DNA of 64,000 nucleotides from Cyanoderma ruficeps. Taxonomy: Eukaryota; Chordata; Aves; Passeriformes; Timaliidae. The stretch covers positions 2,864,339 to 2,928,338 of the forward strand of contig VZDJ01000063.1 of assembly GCA_008694505.1 (NCBI GenBank), written 5' to 3'. A program made the position numbers and the translations under genes. A model generated the notes under the pieces. The model made no database searches, was not told the DNA's origin, and saw only the letters and a list, made by a program, of their open reading frames with translations. Positions 52,426-63,100 of the stretch are shown one piece after another. Position 1 is the first letter of the stretch. Every line of letters starts with the position of its first letter.

Positions 52426-52899
52426 AAGTGCCAGCTGTGCACTGCTGCTGCTAGTGGGGATAGAGGGTTTGTTTAGCTCCTCATATTCTAGTGCAGAGAC
52501 CAAGATAATATTGCATGCTGTGGAAATCCATTTCCTTGCTTCTACGCCTAGGTGTTAAAGCCCCATTTGGCATTTGTCACCAGAGCCATGGTTTCTCCTT
52601 TTCCTGTTAATCAAAACATCCTATTCTGCTGTGCACACGCTGCTCTTCTGTCATGCACAGCCTCAGGAGATGGCTGTATCTCCTTTGTATCATCAGAGGG
52701 AGAAATGGGGGAAATACAGTAAGGCAACGTGTTTTCTGGTGTCTCTTGTCCCAGCTCTAGTGCTGCCCCCCTGCATCAGGAGTATAGAGGGACAATCTGG
52801 CCGCGGTGAGACCCGCCCCGCCGTCCCCGCACAGCCCCACGGAAGGGCCGGGACGTGTCCGCCCTGCCCCGCCCGCCGGGGGAGCCCACGGCGTGCTGC

Positions 52900-52915
52900 C
52901 CGCCAGGTGGCGCCA
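52900..52915 (+). promoter_or_regulatory. Candidate CTCF site beside minisatellite
   Basis: CCGCCAGGTGGCGCCA matches the CTCF core closely in plus orientation and lies 35 bp before the first repeat copy. Judged by eye only. Confidence 0.5.
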
Positions 52916-52950
52916 CCGGGCCCCGGCGCCAGCTCCGCGCCAACCGGCCC

Positions 52951-53228
52951 GTGTGTCCGAGGAGGGTCCCGGTGCCCCCCGCCCCGGCCGTGTGTCCGAG
53001 GAGGGTCCCGGTGCCCCCCGCCCCGGCCGTGTGTCCGAGGAGGGTCCCGGTGCCCCCCGCCCGGGCCGCGTGTCCGGGGAGGGTCCCGGTGCCCCCCGCC
53101 CGGGCCGTGTGTCCGAGGAGGGTCCCGGTGCCCCCCCCGCCCCGGCCGTGTGTCCAGGGAAGGTTCTGCTGCCCTCCGCCCCTGCCATGTGTCCGGGGAG
53201 GGTCCTGCTGCCCTCCGCTACCGGGCCC
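52951..53228 (+). repeat. 39-bp GC-rich minisatellite, about 7 copies
   Basis: Units begin GTGTGTCCGAGGAGGGTCCC and recur at 52951, 52990, 53029, 53068 and 53107. A two-base insertion then moves the next to 53148, with the last near 53187. The first three copies are identical; the last two are diverged. Because 39 is divisible by 3, the array stays open in several frames on both strands. Confidence 0.92.
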
Positions 53229-53229
53229 T

Positions 53230-54500
53230 GCGTCTCCCGGCTCGGTGGTGGTGGGAGGCAGGCTGTGCGCGCAAAGCAGCCTCCTTCGCTTGGAGCGGGG
53301 GCTCCTTGTCTCCTCCCTGTGCTCTCTCCATCCCTGTGCACATGCAGCGAGGGATGCACGAATGTTCGCAAGGCTGGAGCAGCCGCGCCTCTGTGTAAGG
53401 GCGGCAAGTACTTGCACCAATGTTCAATAACCCTGATACTGGACAGGAGGAGCTGGGGCAGAGGCAGCCAGTCTTCAGGACCGAGCTCGCCGTGCTGGGC
53501 GCTGTAGCAAGGGCAGACAGGGGTTTGAGAGTCTACAGGGCTGCATGCACACGGCAGGTTGTCGGAGAAGATGGAGATATCTGGAGTATGAGAGGACACT
53601 GAACAGAAATGCAAGTAATAAGTAGCTGCTCAGGGGTGGGGTGGTCTTGACAAGAAGGACCTTTTTCTTGTCCCAAATTCTGTAGAGTCCTTGCAGCATT
53701 TGGACAAGGTGCTCAGCACTTTTAGCCTGGGAGTACCATCACACCTGTGTAAATGCACGCATGTTTTGGTAGACAGAGGTACAGATGAAGGAGGGCTGGA
53801 TGAAAACCTAGGAAACAGGGCCTGAACACACAGGTAGAGCCTGTGGCTTCACTCTTGATGGTCACCCTTGCTGGAACATGCAAGGCTCATGGGCCTAGCC
53901 AGGCAGCTGAGTGTTGATGCAGGTGAATCAGGCTGTGCTAGCCCTTTGTGCCAGAGCATACGCCCTGCTTCCCTGAAAAACAGGTCTGCCCCTGAGATGC
54001 TGTGGGAGAGGTTCTTCCCCAAGCTAGAGATTTGTGTGGTTGAGGCACTGCACACAAGGTGCACATGACTGTCTTAGGAACAGACACTGTATGTGTGAAT
54101 AATGGGGCTCTCAAGTGGCTATCCAAGCTACCACCAAAACAAATTCTTGTCATGCTGGCAGATGGCATAAGGCAGCAGCTCGCTAACTTTTCCTGTTATG
54201 ACCCACTTTACAGAGTGGTGATTTCAAGTGACCCCAAATACTAATAGAGATATTGTATAAAATTGGATTTGTGTCAGGCCTGTGACCTTTCTGAAAACTC
54301 TCCTGATCTCTGCTCTGCAATTCATTGGCACATTTGCAGTGACCAGGCTTCCAGGCGTCCTCTGGAGATAAAAGCACCGAGTAAATAAATCAAAGGGAAA
54401 GATTACTCTGTTTCTAGTTCAGCCTTATTGTAAGACTGTAGTAGCAGCGACAGCAAAAGCTGTTCTTGCACCTTCCTTGACTATCTCCTCATTCCCTGGT
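53230..54500. other. Non-coding intergenic stretch
   Basis: No exon, RNA gene or mobile element recognised between the minisatellite and the next GC-rich island. Confidence 0.5.
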
Positions 54501-54519
54501 AGGACGCAGCGCGGATTGC

Positions 54520-55340
54520 TTGCTCCACACTGTAGCTCTAGGGCTGGCGCCCACGTGCGGTGCTCTGTCCCTGCTGTTTGTGGTTGCACATGCTCGTGCG
54601 TGCCTGCAGAACGTGTGTCTGCCCCGGCACAGTTCCCAACACCCATCCTGGGCACATCTGCGTGACGATTTGCCCGTCCGCGATGTGCGTTTGCCTGCGC
54701 ACGTGAGCGCGGTGTGCGCTGTGCACGCCGAGGCTGCCCGCGGCTCCCGCCGTGCCGGGCAGGGACCGGGGCGGTGCAGAGCCCCGGGCAGCGGCCGCAG
54801 GCGGGCTGACGGAGCGGACACGGAGCTCCGGGAGCCGCCGGCCTGTTCCAGCAGGCGCGGGATCCCGCGCTGCCCGTGTGGAGGATGCTTCTGCCCACCG
54901 TGGCAGATCCCGCCGGCGACGGAAAGCCCCGCATCCCTGCCGAGAGCTCCGGCCCCCCCGGCTGCCCCCCGCTCCCTCCCGCCCAGTTTTTGGGCGAGGG
55001 CTCTGCGTGCTTTGTGTCGCCGAGTGCCGCGGCCGCGGAGCCAGTCCCGCCGCTCGGTATTTCCAGAGCGGCACTCGGCGGAAAGCGCCGTATCAGGATA
55101 AGAGTCCCCGCCGCCGCCACCCGCCCGCTCCCGCCAGTCCGACCCCGGGGGCGGTGGGAGGCGCTGGCTCCGCCGATGGCTGCATTTATCGCGCTGGTGG
55201 CCTCGCCAAACAATTTAACCCTTCGCGCCCCCTGTGCAGGCGCCGGCAGCGGGTGCGGTGCCCGGCCCCGCAGACTGCCCGGTGGGGTCCGGCTCTCCTG
55301 ACCCTATCGGTTGGCAGCGGCAGAAGTTCCCTCGCAGCTC
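54520..55340. promoter_or_regulatory. Orphan CpG island
   Basis: About 0.8 kb of CpG-rich sequence with several GC boxes. No recognisable coding exon or convincing splice donor is seen. It lies about 4.3 kb upstream of the presumed BCL9L first exon, so an alternative BCL9L promoter, a lncRNA promoter or an enhancer are all possible. Open frames here (up to 262 aa) follow from GC content. Confidence 0.45.
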
Positions 55341-58080
55341 CGGCACCGATAAACCTCAGCCTGTTCTCGGTTTGCTGCTTGGCAGGGCCTGCCCTGGAGG
55401 CAGCAGTGCCCCAAGACCAGGAACAGCCAAGCAGGGCCCCACGCAGAGCAGCCCAAACACATCTAGAGCAGGTAGCAAAGGCCATCTGAGACTAGGCGGT
55501 TGTGATAGGAGCGAAGCTCATACCCCATGCCAGGATTCCAGCAACATCAGGACTATGTGGACCTGAGATGATTTCCCTAGGGCTGCAGTGAACATTTGAG
55601 GTGTTGGGGAGGACAAGGCTGGCATTCAGGATGTACAGGAGTAACAAGAAGGGAATAAGACTTGAAGTGCTGCATCCTGCCTGCACCCATACAGGCATCA
55701 GGAATGCATCAGGCATCACAGCAACAGCAAGGCATCCAGGATGCTGAGTCTTGGTCTCATTGTGATCCTGGAACCATGTCAGGAGTTTGCCTTTGCTAGA
55801 TGATGGTCTGTCAGCCATGCTGTAGCTGCAGCAGCTTATTTTCTTTTGGAAAGAGGATGTCTCAGTTTGATTAAATTCTCACTTAGTATCTCCGTGCAGG
55901 CTGCGTTTTGCCTTTAGGACTGCTGCAAAGGAAAATCCCAGTGTATGGAGGGGGCCAGTGCCCAGCTCCAGTGTGAGGATGCTAAGCAGGAGACTCTGGC
56001 TGGCTGGTTGCATTGCTTCATGAGCTTTGAGCTCCTAAGTTTCTTTGGACTGCAGTGGGCGAACAGTCTTGGTCCGCTGGAGATGTGATAGTTAATAAGG
56101 AAAGGTGATCCTGTCTGAAAGAAGAAACCAAACTGGACACTTCTGATTCTGTCAAGGTCCATCTAGACAATGGCACAGGCTGCCTAGGCAGCTGCAGAGG
56201 TGGCAAAGGTAGTGCAGACTCCTTACAGTGGCCTGCTGCTGGTGGTTGTCCTGCTCAAACTGCACTGAGCATGAAATGTGGGAACCCATTCTTCCCCAGC
56301 TGACTGCAGGCTTGGGTGCAGACCTGGGACCTCTCCTAGGCTGGCTTTCCCCCCTTTTCCCTGAGCAATGGCTTTGTACTAACACCAAACCAGAAGTGGA
56401 ATTGAGACATTGCAATGCAGTCCAAGGGAGGTGAGGCACATCAGGGACTTGTGAGACTATGGGATAGAATCTGTGCTAGTGTCTGAGCAGAAGAAAAGGA
56501 CACTTTGGCCAGGAGTCTGCAGAGGGATGGGCAGGACTGAGAGCAGCATGAGAAGAGATGAAAATATGTTTTTAGGCCTGAGTCTACCTCAGCAGTAGCA
56601 GCATAGCCTCTTCCATCTTCTTGCTGGACCATTGTCTTTCTGTGGGAGAATACAAGATGAATCTGTGTGCCAGGTCTGTGGATTTAATGCTGGACTGCCA
56701 CCAGCTCCCTGCTCCATAGCTACGTGGATAAGCAAAACAGAGAACTGCTCCCAAAACAGGCAGTTCACAGCCCCAGACTCGTTTCCTTCCGCACAATTTG
56801 TCTGGACTCTTCTATCTCTGGGGTCTCTGCTGGGGATCTGCTGGAGCGATCCACTGGGAAAATGCTTCACAAAGAGGCTGCCCCAGCTAAATCTGAGTCA
56901 CATAATTAATTCCAGTACAGTTAATTGGACCTAATTAATCATATTCATAAGTATAATGAGGGCCTTGCCCACAGGGGTCTTGTGAAGGTCTGAGCTGAGG
57001 GATGGTTCTCTGGAGAGTCAGTAGGAATGAACAAGTCCCAGAACCTTAGACACAGCTTAGGACCAGCTTCCACCTACCCCACACATCCTTGTTGGCAAAA
57101 CATGACAGGACAAGGCCAGTCCTTCTGACCCTGTAGCCCTGTATTCTCTGCATCCCACAGAGGTAGGATGTGTCAGGAGTTTCTTCCCAGGGAAGGCTGG
57201 AGTCACAGATGGCTCCCTCTTGGTCCTTAACTAGTTTGGGAGATTCTTCTGTTTTGGATGTTGTATGTAAGTTTTGTGGTCAAAAGGCAGGAAAACCCCA
57301 TGCAAGGGAGAAACAGGTAACAGCCAAGTCTGGGCATGTTGACAGAGGCTTGCTAAGGTGCTGCTGTACCAGGCGGCTCCTGGGATGAACTGCTGCTCTG
57401 GTGGTGGTGGCTTTGGCAGAGAGGCTTTGAGGAGCTCCAAGGAATCTGCTTCACCATCTCCTCGCCTATCTTGTCTCTCCTCATGTGGGCATAATTATAG
57501 AGGAGGGGAGACTGGGAGTCATCATCGAGTGCAGGGAGGGTAGCTAGCCTGGCAGATGTTAATTAAAGGTAGAGGCTCTGAAACCAGCAGGCTCTGCTGA
57601 ACCGGCAGTGGCTGATCCTCTTGCTAACCTTTCCCAGTCTTGCTTTGCCACTTTCATGTGTGCAGGCTGGGAGAGATAGGAAGGGCTGTAATGCAGAAAG
57701 CCTAGAAGGTTGCAGGGAATGAGTGGGAAGAGAGAGGTACGCAGCCAGAGGACCCAGAGGACAGGTGGTTCCACATATCCCCTGTGCACCACAGCTGGCT
57801 GGAGGGAAGGAGCTGCCTGTCTGCCTCTGGCACTGGGCTGTCATGCCAAATAGTGGTGGCTGAGCAATGTTTTTAACCCACTGCGCCTGTGCATGCTGTC
57901 TGCAGGGACATGAGCCCAGTGCTGCTACTGGGAAGGATGAAAGTGTGAAAATATGTCACTGTTTGCTGATGAGGCACTTGGGAGTTCACCAGAGAGGCAG
58001 GGAAATGTACGGCCTCAGCACCCCCCTGGAGGGGTATACCTCCCTTGGGTGGCTTGTGTAAGCAAACGATGCTCGATGCA
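55341..58080. other. Non-coding stretch with a homeodomain-type motif cluster
   Basis: No gene is supported. Three TTAATT cores occur within 56,903-56,939 (cataattaat, ttaattgg, ctaattaatc), which look like homeodomain binding sites. Confidence 0.4.
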
Positions 58081-58089
58081 AAGGGGTTC

Positions 58090-58720
58090 CCAGCGCCTAC
58101 CCACTCGTGCAGACTGCCTCCCTCCGAGGTAAAACCCAGAACATCCGCAGCCCGCCCCTTCCGTCTGCTTCGGCCTCGGCTGCTTTTCATAGGCACTTCT
58201 GCAAACGGGCGAAACCACCCTGTGCCAGCTGCCAAAGAGACGCCTGCAAAGACTGATGTCGCGTCCTTAAGAGTTGGGGTTGGGAGCAGCCGGCGCTTCT
58301 CCCTCCCTCGCTCTCTCCTTCGGCGGCCGCCGCCGCTCTTCGCTGGGCCTCGCTGCACCACCGCCTGTCCGTGGGGAAAGGGGGGGCTTCGCCGCATCCC
58401 CCTCATCTGCCCATGGGGAATGGGGGTGTCCGGGGTTCCGCCGCCAGCGCCTCCCGCCTGCCCATAGGGAACGGAGCCCCGCCTGTGCTGGTGCCGCGGC
58501 TCGCCCGGCGGGGCGGGGCGGAGCGCTCGCTGCCCCGCCCCACCGGGAGATCTCCCCACGCCCCAGCAGGGGGCGCTGCCGCGCGCCGCCCCCGATTTTG
58601 GGGGCTGACACTCCCACCCTTGTCCCCCCCCATCCCTGTCCCCCACCGCCGCCGTTCCCGCCTCCGCTCCCGGGGCAGGCCGGCTCCTCCGCCCCGGTTC
58701 GGGCGCTGCGGGTGTGAACA
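58090..58720. promoter_or_regulatory. Second orphan GC-rich island with CTCF-like site
   Basis: A GC-rich block with many CpGs, containing a near-consensus CTCF motif at 58563-58578. No coding exon is recognised. It lies less than 1 kb before the BCL9L CpG island and may be its distal promoter or an insulator. Confidence 0.45.
58563..58578 (+). promoter_or_regulatory. Candidate CTCF site (near consensus)
   Basis: CCAGCAGGGGGCGCTG reads as the CTCF core consensus in plus orientation, inside a GC-rich island. Judged by eye only. Confidence 0.6.
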
Positions 58721-59111
58721 GAGGGACGAGTCTTGTGTTAATTTGCAACCGAAGCCGCTGCCTCCCGTCAGTGGAGCTGGATTGCTTGTCCCCACATCAC
58801 CTTGAGCTCTGCAACTCTGGGGATGCTGCCGAGTGGCCCCTGCTTCCAAGCCCTCTCCTCCCAGCCCCACTCCTGGGCGGTTGGTGCGCTTCAGGCAGGA
58901 AGGTGACATGTCCTGGTTAGGATGCTGGTGGTGGCATCGCCCTGGAGCGGGCAGGCTGCCTCCACAGCCTGGTATGCGTGTGCACTGTGCGGGCTCCCCT
59001 TCGCGGAGTTTGTTGTTCAGGGCAGAAGGGGGGGTTAATGCCTGGAAAACTTGTTGGTAAAGATAACATGCTGCTCCTCTCAAGCGCTGAAGCCAGTCCT
59101 TGTGCCTTGTG

Positions 59112-59178
59112 CGTAGAATTACAAAATATCCCGAGTTGGAAGTGACCCACAAGGATCATTGAAGTCCAATTTCGCATA
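59112..59178 (-). mobile_element. CR1 LINE 3' fragment
   Basis: The stretch agaattacaaaatatcccga, then gttggaagtgacccacaagg, then atcattgaagtccaa, is the reverse-oriented CR1 3' end, truncated to about 65 bp. Confidence 0.75.
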
Positions 59179-59439
59179 GGGTCTGGGAGATGCGGGAAAG
59201 AAGGGATCAGGTGTGAGACCTCCCCGGCACTGTGATGCTCGAGAGCAGGACACGCGGGGTGTCAGCCTGAGCAGAACGGGTGGCTTGCAGGCCAGTGTTT
59301 CGGGTGATAAAGGGCAGAAGGATGTTCAGCAAGAGCAGCCCCCGTGCTGTCGCGGGGAGGAGTGGGATGCAATTCTGCAGGTCCCGGCGGTGCTGAGACC
59401 CGTGTGCCATCCCGTACACATCTGTGAGACTCGTGGGTG

Positions 59440-60121
59440 TGCGACACCTGGACGGCCACTCACGGGGCGCCGGCCGCTCGCCGCGGGAGGCCAGGAATGG
59501 GCCGCGGTGCCGGTCCCGGTCCCCGGCGGCGGTGCCGGTCGCGGGCGGTGCCGCTGGGCGGCCGGCGGGGCGCCCGCGACCAGGAAGCGGTTAATCGGCG
59601 CGCGGGGCTTTTATTTTGACAGGGCAGCGCCTGGCTCCGGCTCGGAGGAAAGTGAATGATCCTGTTTCTCCAAATGATTATTCAGGCTCCGGCGGAGAAA
59701 GGAGCACTCGGCCCGCAGCGCCTCGCCCTCGCCACGGCGCCCCCGCCCGCGCCCGGGCCGCCGCGCCCGCCGGCTCCGCTCCCCGCCGCCCGCGTCCGGC
59801 CGCCCGCCGCAGCGCGGGGAAGCCGTCCGCGGCCCGGGGCCGGGCGGGCAGCCGGGGCTCGCCGCGGCCGGACGCCCACCCCCGCCGGCGGGCGCGGGCT
59901 GGAGCCGCCGGCTCGGTCGGCGGAAGGAGCGGCGCGGCGGGGCGGGGGGTGCCGCCGGCAGCGGCCCCGACCCCGCGCCCTGCGGCGGGCGGCCGAGCCA
60001 TGAGCGCGGCCCGCGCCGCCGGCCCCGCGCCGCTGGCCGGCCCCCAGCAGCCCGCGGAGCCGCGCCGCGCCTCCCCGGCGGGCTCTCCCGGCCTACCCTG
60101 AGCCGCTCCGCCGCCGCCGAG
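59440..60121 (+). promoter_or_regulatory. BCL9L: CpG-island promoter and non-coding first exon, probably BCL9L
   Basis: Dense CpG island with a strong splice donor (cgag/gtgagt after 60121) and no long frame that I recognise as protein. BCL9L, a beta-catenin co-activator of Wnt signalling, follows CENATAC in this order and strand in the human block once it is inverted, and its 5' exons are non-coding with a long first intron (family and synteny knowledge). An AT-rich cttttatttt at about 59,608 may help set the start. No BCL9L coding exon is in the window, so the assignment rests on position. Confidence 0.5.
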
Positions 60122-63100
60122 GTGAGTGCCCCGCCAGGCCCGGGCAGCCGCCGTCCCATTGTTCCGCCCCGGGGGGGAGCCGGGGCTCCGCGCCGCCCCC
60201 GCACCGACCCCTTGCCCCGCGCAGCCGGGCCCGCCTCGGGGCTGTCATCTGGCCGGAGGGGCGGCCGGGAGCCGCCGTCCGTGCCGGAGACTCCGGGCTA
60301 GGCGCCGTACCACCGCTCCCGGGGGCGGCGATAACTTGACGGGGGGACGGCGCCGGCCTCGGCTCGGCCTACCCGCCGAGTCCAGCCGGCTGGGGATGAG
60401 CTGTCAGTGCCCCCGTTTGCCTTGGACATTGCCCCTGGTCCGCGGGACCCTTCCCGGTTCGCTCTCACGTCTCGGGGACCGCGTTTCCCTGGTCCTTGTC
60501 ACCCATTGCTGCTGCGGCCGCAGGCGATTCCTCGAGGACAAAAGTGCCTCGACTGGGGCTTTTCTCTAGGTTCAAAGAACTTATTCGGGTTGCGTCTGGT
60601 TTTACCGGAGCTGGTCTGGATTTTGCGAGGCGTTATCGGTGCTGTTAAAGCCCCAAGGAGGATGGGAACTCGCCACGTTTCACGTGGGGTTTAAACAAAC
60701 ACTCCTGTCAGGGCCCATCCTAACTGTCAGGGGAGACCTCTCCCCTGTATTTGCGGTGTTCTACTCTATAGGTTTCGGTTCCCTGTTGAGATAAATCAGG
60801 CATGCGGTCAGCTTGGAAGAAAAATGAGAGAAACACCACATCTACATACATATTTTCCTTGCACACAGAAAAGAACCGATGTAAGGAAACCTCCCCTGCA
60901 TTGTATTAGGGACGTGTCTTTAGCAGGTGGTGAACTTGTTCCAGCCCCGCTCTGCTAGCAACCACTTGCTGGAATAGAAATGCGAGAAGGATGCATATCT
61001 GAACACATAAGTAATGCTACATGACAGGGCAGGCTGTTGTGTTGTTTTGTGCGGCAGCGTCTGCACGCCTTGGGGGCAGCTCCGTTTGACAGGGTGTCAG
61101 GCTGCAGCAGCATACGGTTGTGTCCTGGCTCTGCCAGGCAAAGGGCGGCAAAGGGCTGCCGACGACGTGGCACAGAGGACAGCCATGCACCTTTGGCTGC
61201 AGAGTGATGCTACAGGAGCCTTAGCTGCGCACTCTTGACCTGCAGGATCTGTTCTGCGAATGCGGCTACCGCACGTTACCCTGCCAAAATGCAGTTTCAT
61301 GCCAGGCATGCAGTAATGACATGCAGCTCCTTCCATCCGTCAGTCACATACATGGGTGGTGTGTGTGCCTTGCTTTGCTACTTTGGTGGCAGGAGGGATA
61401 AGAACAGTGAGTCACCGAGGAGGTGATTTGCCCAAGGTCACTTGGCAAGGCTGTGTTGGTGCTGAATCAAGACCTCCTTTGACTCTGGTGCCTGTGATAA
61501 TGCCGGCTGCCACCACATGTGGGTATATAATACACACCCAAGGCTGCTACAAGTGCAGAAATGTCCAGGTCGATGTTGCTACCTGATTCTCCTAGGTGGA
61601 AAGATTAGAGTATCAGCGTGCTGTCTCTACAACAGCTGTCTGCTCCATTGGGACTTCTTCCAGAGCATTCATAACCTAAGTGCTGAAGAACCTTTTTGTT
61701 TGTTTTTTAACATGTGTGTTGCCATTTTAGCTGAGCGTGTGGTGGGATTGGTTGCTCCTCGCCACCCTGACCTGCATCTTCATTACCTAGAAAGTCCATT
61801 TCGTACTGTTTTCTGCGGTGCAGTGTTGTAGGTATTACTGTGTCTCCCTCCCCCTGAAGGTCCATTTCCTCTTTCCAGATCCCTGCCACCGGAAAGAAAT
61901 AAACAAGCAGCAGCTAAAGGAAACTAGAAACCACAGTTGTTCAGTTCATGAAAAGTAAAGTAGTTGTGTTTTTTACTTTGAAGCCCTTTTGCATCTCAAA
62001 TAGTTGTGTTTTGTACTTTGAAGCCCTTTTGCATCTCACTGTGTTGCTGTTGGAAGGTGGCTTTCTGGCCAGTGTGTGACAGAGGGGACAGACAGGTGCG
62101 TGAAGCAACTGGGCCATCAGAAAGCTGGACATAGCAAGCTCACTCAGCTATGCTGCTCCAGGGCAGCTGCCAAGGATGTGCTGGAGTTGCACTTTAGTCC
62201 CAGGCTAACTCCAGCCCATGAGCTGTGGACTTTGCTCATACTGGCTTGGAGTTTCTGAGGTTCAAGCTCAACTCAGCCTTTGATTTGTCTATCAAGCTGT
62301 CAACCCAGGTGTCATCGTGTCCTCCGTACTTGATGTGGGGGGGAGAAAAAAACTTTGCTTTTTCTTCTCTCCCCTGCTGTTTGCTGCTGCTGAACAGTGT
62401 GAGTGCTTTCCCTTCTGTCAGCACTTGCTGTGTGGAGGGATGTGGAAAGGAGGGGTAGCTGGAGAGGAGGCTCTTGGTTCCCTCTATGGGCAACATCAGC
62501 TGTGTCCCAACCAGTGACTCTTTCTTACTGCTGTAGAAGTGTTGCTCTTTGTTACTCTTCAGCTGGTTTCAGGGTCCCATCCTGGAACTCTCAAACCAGC
62601 TGTCTCTTTCGGCCCCATCTTTCTGTCTCTCTTCCCACTCTTTCTGTCTCTTTCAGCCCCATCTCTTGTCAGTACAGTGTCCAGTTCAGGATTAGCATCA
62701 GAACAGCCCTTGCTTCTTTTCCCTGTCTCAGGTGATTGCATCAGGCTTTGCTGCTGCTAGGAGGTGAAGTTCTTAGCGGTCAAAGCACTCGAGGATGTGT
62801 CTGTGTTCCTCAGATGTCCAGATGTGCTGCTGTAATGGGTTTTAATCTGCTCAGGTCTAGTCATTTCCTGGAGATGGCACAGGCTGGCTTCCAGCACTTA
62901 ATTCCTTAGGGCTCCATCCAGTTTTAAATACTCTGCCCGACAGATCTCTCAAGTTGGTGTCTTCTGGGAGAATAAGTCCCATGTGGAAAAGCACAAGTTT
63001 GCTGTTCCTCTCTTAGAATGCATCAGCATTCTGTTCCACCTGTGAGCATGCTCCTGAGCTTCTGTCACTGCCTCCTCCCAGGGATGTCGGCTGTCCCCCA

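Larger units (their letters stand above)
52795..53270. other. GC-rich island carrying the 39-bp minisatellite
   Basis: An isolated GC-rich block in otherwise moderate DNA. It holds a CTCF-like site (52900-52915) and a tandem repeat (52951-53228). Long open frames on both strands are repeat artefacts. Confidence 0.6.

Noticed and set aside
52574..53614. Overlapping open frames of 190-285 aa on both strands
   Set aside because: They follow from the 39-bp tandem repeat (a multiple of three) and high GC. The peptides are repeats of VCPRRVPVPPAP-like units in every frame, with no domain, start context or splice sites.
54425..55213. 262-aa minus-strand open frame in the orphan CpG island
   Set aside because: Low stop-codon frequency in GC-rich DNA explains it. 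Composition is Ala/Arg/Gly/Pro with no recognisable motif, and other frames of similar length overlap it.
57873..58748. 291-aa minus-strand open frame
   Set aside because: Same reason: a GC-rich island with overlapping long frames on both strands and no family signature.
59611..60204. Frames of 160-197 aa in the BCL9L-like CpG island
   Set aside because: Pro/Ala/Arg-rich frames on both strands. BCL9L begins with a different, non-GC-driven N-terminus, and the splice donor at 60121 interrupts the plus-strand frames.
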